Source of the DNA: Neorhizobium galegae
Lineage (GTDB): Bacteria; Pseudomonadota; Alphaproteobacteria; Rhizobiales; Rhizobiaceae
NCBI RefSeq assembly: GCF_017877055.1
Contig: NZ_JAGIPG010000001.1
Span: forward strand, 1,426,001 to 1,490,000
Direction: 5' to 3'
DNA length: 64,000 nucleotides
A program made the translations under genes and the position numbers. Each line of letters begins with the position of its first letter. The first letter of the stretch is position 1. The notes under the pieces were generated by a model. It was not told the origin of the DNA and made no database searches. It worked only from the letters and a program-made list of their open reading frames with translations. Below, one piece after another: positions 60,023 through 64,000 of the stretch.

Positions 60023-60302
60023 CTTGCTCTCCTTGGTTTTTCGCCGAGGCAGAGCGGAAACCCCGAACCCTGCCATATCGGACAGGGTTGGGTGGACGGA
60101 TGACCGGTTAACGCGCCAAGACCGCCACGCACCCTGCAGGGTGAATGGTCACGGTGAGATGCATGTGGGCGGCGAAACGGGTCATGGCCGACAAGGTCTC
60201 AAACAAGCGCCGAGGCGTCAAGAGGCGTGAAAGCGCTGGTGGTCTTTGCCGAATCGAATTCCCACCTGTAGAAGTTCTCCGACCCTCATCCGGAACGCGC
60301 CC

Positions 60303-60893
60303 TTGAAAACCATCGCCATCGATTTCGAGACCGCCAACGAGCAGCGCGGCAGCGCCTGTTCCGTCGGGCTTGCCTGGCTGGAGGACGACGAGGTGGTGCG
60401 GGTGGAAGAACGGTTGATCCGCCCGAAGGACATGCGGTTTTCTTCCTTCAACGTGGCGATCCATGGCATCCGGCCGGAACATGTCGAGGATGCCGGCGAG
60501 TTTCCCGAGGTCATGGACGAATTTGCGGACGATTTTCGCGGCGCGACGATGATCGCCCATAATGCGGCGTTCGATTTCAGTGTCTGGCGAGCCTGCCTCG
60601 ACGTCTATCGGCAGAGCTATCCGGAGCTTTCCTATCTCTGCAGCGTAAAGATGTCGCAGAAGGTCTGGCCGCATCTCGGCTCGCACAAGCTCAACGTCCT
60701 TGCCCAGCATCTCGGCCTCAGGTTTGCCCATCACAATGCGGCGGAGGATGCTGCCGTCTGCGCGCTGGCGACGATCGCGATCGCCAAATCCCTTTCGGTA
60801 CCGCATGTCCGCGACATTCCGGAGGCGATCGGCATGAAGGTCGGGCGGCTGTTTTCAGGCGGTTACGCGCCCTGTACCTGCCGGATGAAATAG
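60303..60893 (+). CDS. 3'-5' exonuclease (DEDDh, epsilon-like)
   Basis: A 196-residue exonuclease. The DEDDh residues are visible: Asp7 and Glu9 in TIAIDFETANE, Asp in MIAHNAAFDFSVW, and His/Asp in FAHHNAAEDAAVCA. The end has a short Gly/Cys-rich tail (GGYAPCTCRMK). The likely start is the TTG at 60303, since the fold begins at this codon; no ATG lies nearby and the only visible upstream site is GGAACGCG. It may be a proofreading or RNA-processing enzyme; single-domain members of this family are common. Confidence 0.84.
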   Translation: MKTIAIDFETANEQRGSACSVGLAWLEDDEVVRVEERLIRPKDMRFSSFNVAIHGIRPEHVEDAGEFPEVMDEFADDFRGATMIAHNAAFDFSVWRACLDVYRQSYPELSYLCSVKMSQKVWPHLGSHKLNVLAQHLGLRFAHHNAAEDAAVCALATIAIAKSLSVPHVRDIPEAIGMKVGRLFSGGYAPCTCRMK

Positions 60894-60973
60894 GAGTTCG
60901 GCCAAGCGCCTGCTTGTTTCCGCTCCGGCAATCCTTATCTCAGATCACGGATCGTTTACCGGAGCTGAAGCCC

Positions 60974-61471
60974 ATGAATCGCCTTGCCTGCCTTGCATCT
61001 GCCGCCGCTCTTTCGCTCGGTGGGCTTGCCGCACCCGCCTCCGCCGAAGTGGTTGGCGAAGTCGGCGTCGACTGGATCGGCAACGACATCATCGTCGAGG
61101 CGGTCGCCGATCCGCAAGTGAAAGGCGTCACCTGCCACGTGACCTATTTCGAACGCGGCATCATCGACCGGCTGAAGAACGGTAACTGGTTCGAGGACCC
61201 GTCCAACAATTCGATCGCCTGCCGCCAGACCGGCCCGATCGAGATCGGCAATATCGATCTCTCCAAGGATGGCGACGAGGTGTTTCGCGAGGGCATGTCG
61301 CTGATCTGGAAGACGCTGGTCGTCAACCGGATCTACGACAAGGCCAACGACACGCTGATCTATCTCGTCCACACGCGCGAACTCACCGACGGCTCGGCCA
61401 AGATGGCGATCTCGACCGTTCCGCTTTATAACCAGAACGTCACCTGGAAGAACGGCAAGCCCAAGCCGTAA
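60974..61471 (+). CDS. creA: CreA-family protein, exported
   Basis: A 165-residue protein with a signal peptide ending at about residue 24 (LAAPASAEVVGEV). The domain has VDWIGNDIIVEAVADPQVKGVTCHVTYFERG and GPIEIG, with SLIWKTLVVNRIYDKANDTLIYLVHTREL in the second half, as in CreA. The two Cys (in VTCHV and IACRQ) may form a disulfide. Function is unknown, although the protein is widely conserved in proteobacteria. The start at 60974 has GGAGCTGAAG in front. It converges with the FAD dehydrogenase gene, only 6 bases apart. Confidence 0.85.
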   Translation: MNRLACLASAAALSLGGLAAPASAEVVGEVGVDWIGNDIIVEAVADPQVKGVTCHVTYFERGIIDRLKNGNWFEDPSNNSIACRQTGPIEIGNIDLSKDGDEVFREGMSLIWKTLVVNRIYDKANDTLIYLVHTRELTDGSAKMAISTVPLYNQNVTWKNGKPKP

Positions 61472-61477
61472 TCGGCC

Positions 61478-63136
61478 TCAGGTGAGGGCGGCCGCGGCCG
61501 CCCGGCCGGCATTGCGGCCGGAGAACAGGCAGCCGCCGAGAAAGGTGCCTTCCAGCGCCCGATACCCGTGCATGCCGCCACCGCCGAAACCCGCGGCCTC
61601 GCCGACGGCATAGAGCCCCGGGATCGCTTCTCCGTTCTCGCCGAGCACGCGGGCCGAGAGGTCCGTCTCGATCCCTCCCAGCGTCTTGCGCGTCAGGATA
61701 TTCAGTCTCACCGCGATCAGCGGTCCGTGCGCCGGATCGAGAATACGGTGGGGTCTTGCGGTGCGTACCAGCTTTTCGCCAAGCGAGCGGCGGGCGTTGT
61801 GGATGCCCATGATCTGTGCGTCCTTGGCAAAGGGATTGGCCACCTGGCCGTCGCGGGCCAATATCTCGCGCTCGATTTGTGCAATGTCCAGAAGATTGCT
61901 GCCCGCGAGCCGGTTCATGCCGGCTATCAGCTCGGCAAGGCTGTCGGCGATCACGAAGTCCTCGCCATGTTCCTTGAAGGCCTCCACCGGCCCGGTCGCC
62001 TTCCTGCCGATCGCCCGTTTCGCCGTCAGCTTCCAGTCCCGGCCGGTGAGGTCCGGGTTCTGTTCCGAGCCGGAGAGCGCGAATTCCTTGCGGATGATGC
62101 TCTGGTTCAGCACGAACCAGCTGTAGTCATAGCCGGTCGCCATGAGGTGCTGCAGGGTGCCCAGCGTATCGTAACCGGGATAAAAAGGGGCTGGCAGGCG
62201 CTTGCCCGTCGCGTCGAACCACAGCGAGGAGGGGCCGGGCAGGATGCGAATGCCATGGTTTTGCCAGATCGGGTTCCAGTTCCGCAGGCCTTCGGTATAG
62301 TGCCACATGCGGTCGCGGTTGATTACCTGCCCGCCGGCTGTCCGGGTGATGCCGATCATCCGCCCGTCCACGTGTTTCGGCACGCCCGAGACCATGAAGG
62401 CAGGCGGCTTGCCCAGCCTTGCCGGCCACATCTGCCGCACCAGGTCCTGGTTGCCGCCGATGCCGCCCGAAGCGACGATGACGATCGGCGCGCTGAGCTC
62501 GAAGTCACCGACAGGTGTCCTGGATGTCTCCTCGCCACGCTCGGCCGTGCTCGCCTTGAGGATTGTGCCTGCAACGCCAGTCACGGCCTTTCCGGTCTTC
62601 ACCAGATTGTCGACCCGGTGCCGCCAGAGGAAGCGGATCTTTCCGTTCTTTTCCGCCTCGCGCGCCCGCCGTTCGAAGGGTTCGACGACGCCGGGGCCGG
62701 TGCCCCAGGTGGTGTGGAATCGCGGCACGGAATTGCCGTGCGAGGTCGCCGAGCCGCCGCCACGCTCGGCCCAGCCGACGATGGGGAAGATGCGGTGGCC
62801 CATCTGCCTGAGCCAGGCGCGCTTCTCCCCGGCTGCGAAGGCGACATAGGCTTCCGCCCACATCCGCGGCCAGTGGTCCTCCTCGCGGTCGAAGCCGGCG
62901 GTGCCCAGCCAGTCCTGCCAGGCGAGATCGAGCGAATCGCGGATGCCCATCCGCCGCTGCTCGGGGGAATCGACCAGGAACAGCCCGCCGAGCGACCAGA
63001 AGGCCTGGCCTCCAAGGTTTTGTTCCGGCTCCTGATCGAAGATGACGACAGAGCGGCCGGCATCTGCAAGTTCGGTCGCGGCGACGAGGCCCGAAAGGCC
63101 GGCACCTACCACGATGGCGTCAACTCTGTCGCTCAA
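61478..63136 (-). CDS. FAD-binding dehydrogenase (fumarate reductase / KstD-like flavoprotein family)
   Basis: A 552-residue flavoprotein. AIVVGAGLSGLVAATELADAG is the FAD site; SAPIVIVASGGIGGNQDLVRQMWP and GLYAVGEAAGFGGGGMHGYRALEGTFLGGCLFSGRNAG at the C-terminus are the typical FAD-cap and active-site parts of the FAD_binding_2 family. The start is probably the TTG at 63136 (MSDRVDAIVVG), because GGAGG lies 7 bases upstream; upstream frame parts have no site. The substrate (enone, 3-oxosteroid-like, or dicarboxylate) is not known. It is single, with a terminator-like hairpin upstream. Confidence 0.87.
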   Translation of the reverse strand: MSDRVDAIVVGAGLSGLVAATELADAGRSVVIFDQEPEQNLGGQAFWSLGGLFLVDSPEQRRMGIRDSLDLAWQDWLGTAGFDREEDHWPRMWAEAYVAFAAGEKRAWLRQMGHRIFPIVGWAERGGGSATSHGNSVPRFHTTWGTGPGVVEPFERRAREAEKNGKIRFLWRHRVDNLVKTGKAVTGVAGTILKASTAERGEETSRTPVGDFELSAPIVIVASGGIGGNQDLVRQMWPARLGKPPAFMVSGVPKHVDGRMIGITRTAGGQVINRDRMWHYTEGLRNWNPIWQNHGIRILPGPSSLWFDATGKRLPAPFYPGYDTLGTLQHLMATGYDYSWFVLNQSIIRKEFALSGSEQNPDLTGRDWKLTAKRAIGRKATGPVEAFKEHGEDFVIADSLAELIAGMNRLAGSNLLDIAQIEREILARDGQVANPFAKDAQIMGIHNARRSLGEKLVRTARPHRILDPAHGPLIAVRLNILTRKTLGGIETDLSARVLGENGEAIPGLYAVGEAAGFGGGGMHGYRALEGTFLGGCLFSGRNAGRAAAAALT

Positions 63137-63238
63137 GCGCGCTCCTCCCAAAGCGTGAGGATGCAGAGCATGCTGCATCCTTACGGCGAATACAGTCATG
63201 CGGTGTGACTGAGGTCAACAGGATGGCCGGCAAAACGA

Positions 63239-63271
63239 CAAAACCGGACTCGGCAAGCGAACCCGGTTTTG
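63239..63271 (-). terminator. Candidate terminator downstream of the small secreted protein gene
   Basis: CAAAACCGG (63239-63247) pairs with CCGGTTTTG (63263-63271), with a 15-base loop that can fold further. On the minus strand it is followed by TCGTTTT. It lies 26 bases after the stop of the small secreted protein gene. Confidence 0.6.
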
Positions 63272-63296
63272 AAATCCGTCGGGAATGGTGGGCGAA

Positions 63297-63620
63297 TCAG
63301 CGGACGTAGACGGTCCGGCTGCCGTCGGCGGCGGTGTCGATCGCCACGACGTTGTTGAGTTCGACGTTCTGGCTCAGAAGATCGGCGCGCAGCGCGCGGT
63401 CGGTCTTCACTTCGTTCTGGGCCTTCTGGATGGTGGCCTGATCCGGGTGGATGAAGGCGTCCGGAACGTCCAGCCGCTTTGCGCTGTCGTCGAGTTCAGG
63501 GTTGGTAAAGACGATGGCGACGTCGCCGGCGGGTTTTGCCGTCATGCCCATATCGCGGGCATAGGCGGTTCCCATCGTGGCGGCGGACATCAGGACTGCG
63601 AGAGCAAAAGCCTTGTTCAT
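63297..63620 (-). CDS. Small exported protein of unknown function
   Basis: A 107-residue protein. MNKAFALAVLMSAATMGTAYA is a signal peptide, and the mature part of about 86 residues has PAGDVAIVFTNPELDDSAKRLDVPDAFIHPDQATIQKAQNEVKTD and LSQNVELNNVVAIDTAADGSRTVYVR. I do not recognise a domain. The ATG at 63620 has GGAG 7 bases upstream, so it is preferred to the ATG at 63626. It probably acts in the periplasm. It is preceded by an intergenic region of about 200 bases and followed by a terminator-like hairpin. Confidence 0.72.
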   Translation of the reverse strand: MNKAFALAVLMSAATMGTAYARDMGMTAKPAGDVAIVFTNPELDDSAKRLDVPDAFIHPDQATIQKAQNEVKTDRALRADLLSQNVELNNVVAIDTAADGSRTVYVR

Positions 63621-63759
63621 GGTCATTCTCCTATCTTGGGTAAACCAGCCGAAGAGCTTTTGAAGCGATCCGGTTGGGCGTTTGCGGCAGGAGAACGTCG
63701 ACTTGCTTCCTCGGTTCCGTTTAAAATTATTACAAATAAGCAATGATTACAATAAGTTA

Positions 63760-63791
63760 ATCTCCCGTCACATCTGCGTGTAACGGGAGAT
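63760..63791. repeat. Stem-loop between cheW and the small secreted protein gene
   Basis: ATCTCCCGT (63760-63768) pairs with ACGGGAGAT (63783-63791); an inner CACA/TGTA part extends it with one mismatch. It lies 35 bases after the cheW stop on the minus strand, but T tracts are weak, so it is a terminator only with doubt. Confidence 0.45.
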
Positions 63792-63825
63792 CTGGTCATA
63801 GTTTCGAACTTTTTTGCGCCGCAGA

Positions 63826-64000
63826 TTACGCGGCTTCGCGCGCGAGTTCGTCGGCGATGACGGTGTCGAGATTCAGGAAGCAGACCATGGTCTTTTCGAG
63901 CGCGACGATGCCGCGGCAGAAAGCGCGCTGGGCTTCCGGGATGATTTCCGGGGCCGGCTGCAGGTCTTCCCCACGAATGGTCATCATGTCGGAAACCTGC
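63826..64000 (-). CDS. cheW: CheW, C-terminal part (5' end outside window)
   Basis: Reading the minus strand from base 63999 gives 57 codons and a TAA at 63826-63828. The peptide VSDMMTIRGEDLQPAPEIIP...AFCRGIVALEKTMVCFLNLDTVI is the C-terminal end of CheW-like adaptors, and the final DELAREAA is typical of rhizobial CheW. CheW couples receptors to the kinase CheA. Only about one third of the protein is present. The window edge hides the neighbours, so it is not known whether it is part of a che operon. Confidence 0.86.
   Translation of the reverse strand, partial: QVSDMMTIRGEDLQPAPEIIPEAQRAFCRGIVALEKTMVCFLNLDTVIADELAREAA

Overview
The window is a G+C-rich, densely coded chromosomal segment of a Rhizobiaceae-like alphaproteobacterium (Rhizobium / Agrobacterium / Neorhizobium range; genus not resolvable by eye). 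The reasons are the gene order rnpB-mraZ-rsmH-ftsL-ftsI-murE-murF-mraY-murD-ftsW-murG-murC-murB ... ddl-ftsQ-ftsA-ftsZ-lpxC-bamD-recN-ligA, an FtsZ with a very long Pro/Ala-rich C-terminal linker, the betaine-lipid pair btaA-btaB, a PPi-type phosphofructokinase and CTTGAC/CTATAT-like promoter elements. I see no insertion sequence, prophage, integrase, CRISPR array or tRNA. Both ends cut through genes: an aldehyde dehydrogenase on the left and cheW on the right.

Left part (1-13300). An aldehyde dehydrogenase and an iron-dependent alcohol dehydrogenase overlap by 4 bases. Then come an orphan VirC1/ParA-like ATPase, a protein carrying only the ClpX-type zinc finger, an L,D-transpeptidase, an epimerase-fold protein, a DUF442 protein and a RidA protein. 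A tightly coupled minus-strand operon (DMT transporter, CaiB-type CoA transferase, ThDP-dependent enzyme) follows, then an alpha/beta hydrolase divergent from ettA.

Middle part (13300-32050). A methyl-accepting chemotaxis protein with a C-terminal DEWEEF tether is followed by an ArsR-methyltransferase fusion regulator and metF, with a near-perfect palindromic operator in front. Next come a 25-residue membrane miniprotein gene, a second DMT transporter, a MltB-type transglycosylase, a GH25 lipoprotein, btaA-btaB with a Pho-box-like site, a SxxK serine hydrolase, an SLT lipoprotein, a LysE-like transporter, PPi-phosphofructokinase, a TerB/J-domain protein, an AmpD-type amidase, a second SLT protein and an FAD oxidoreductase.

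Right part (32100-64000). RNase P RNA precedes the division and cell-wall (dcw) cluster. The mraZ promoter region holds four TGGGN repeats in exact 10-base phase, the expected MraZ operator. The genes make lipid II (MurC-F, MraY, MurG, MurB, Ddl) and build the divisome (FtsL, I, W, Q, A, Z) and largely overlap by a few bases. Between murB and ddl the cluster is interrupted by an inverted repeat and an aquaporin gene. lpxC (lipid A), bamD (outer-membrane assembly), recN and ligA (DNA repair and replication) follow. The right edge has a GNAT protein, a DEDDh exonuclease, creA, a large FAD dehydrogenase, a small secreted protein and the end of cheW.

Most of the window is conserved core genome. 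The most interesting items are regulatory (MraZ boxes, the ArsR-methyltransferase operator, the Pho-box-like site) or small and poorly understood genes (zinc-finger protein, miniprotein, orphan ParA, CaiB/ThDP operon). I did not find a clearly new multi-gene system. All family calls come from reading motifs, not from database searches.
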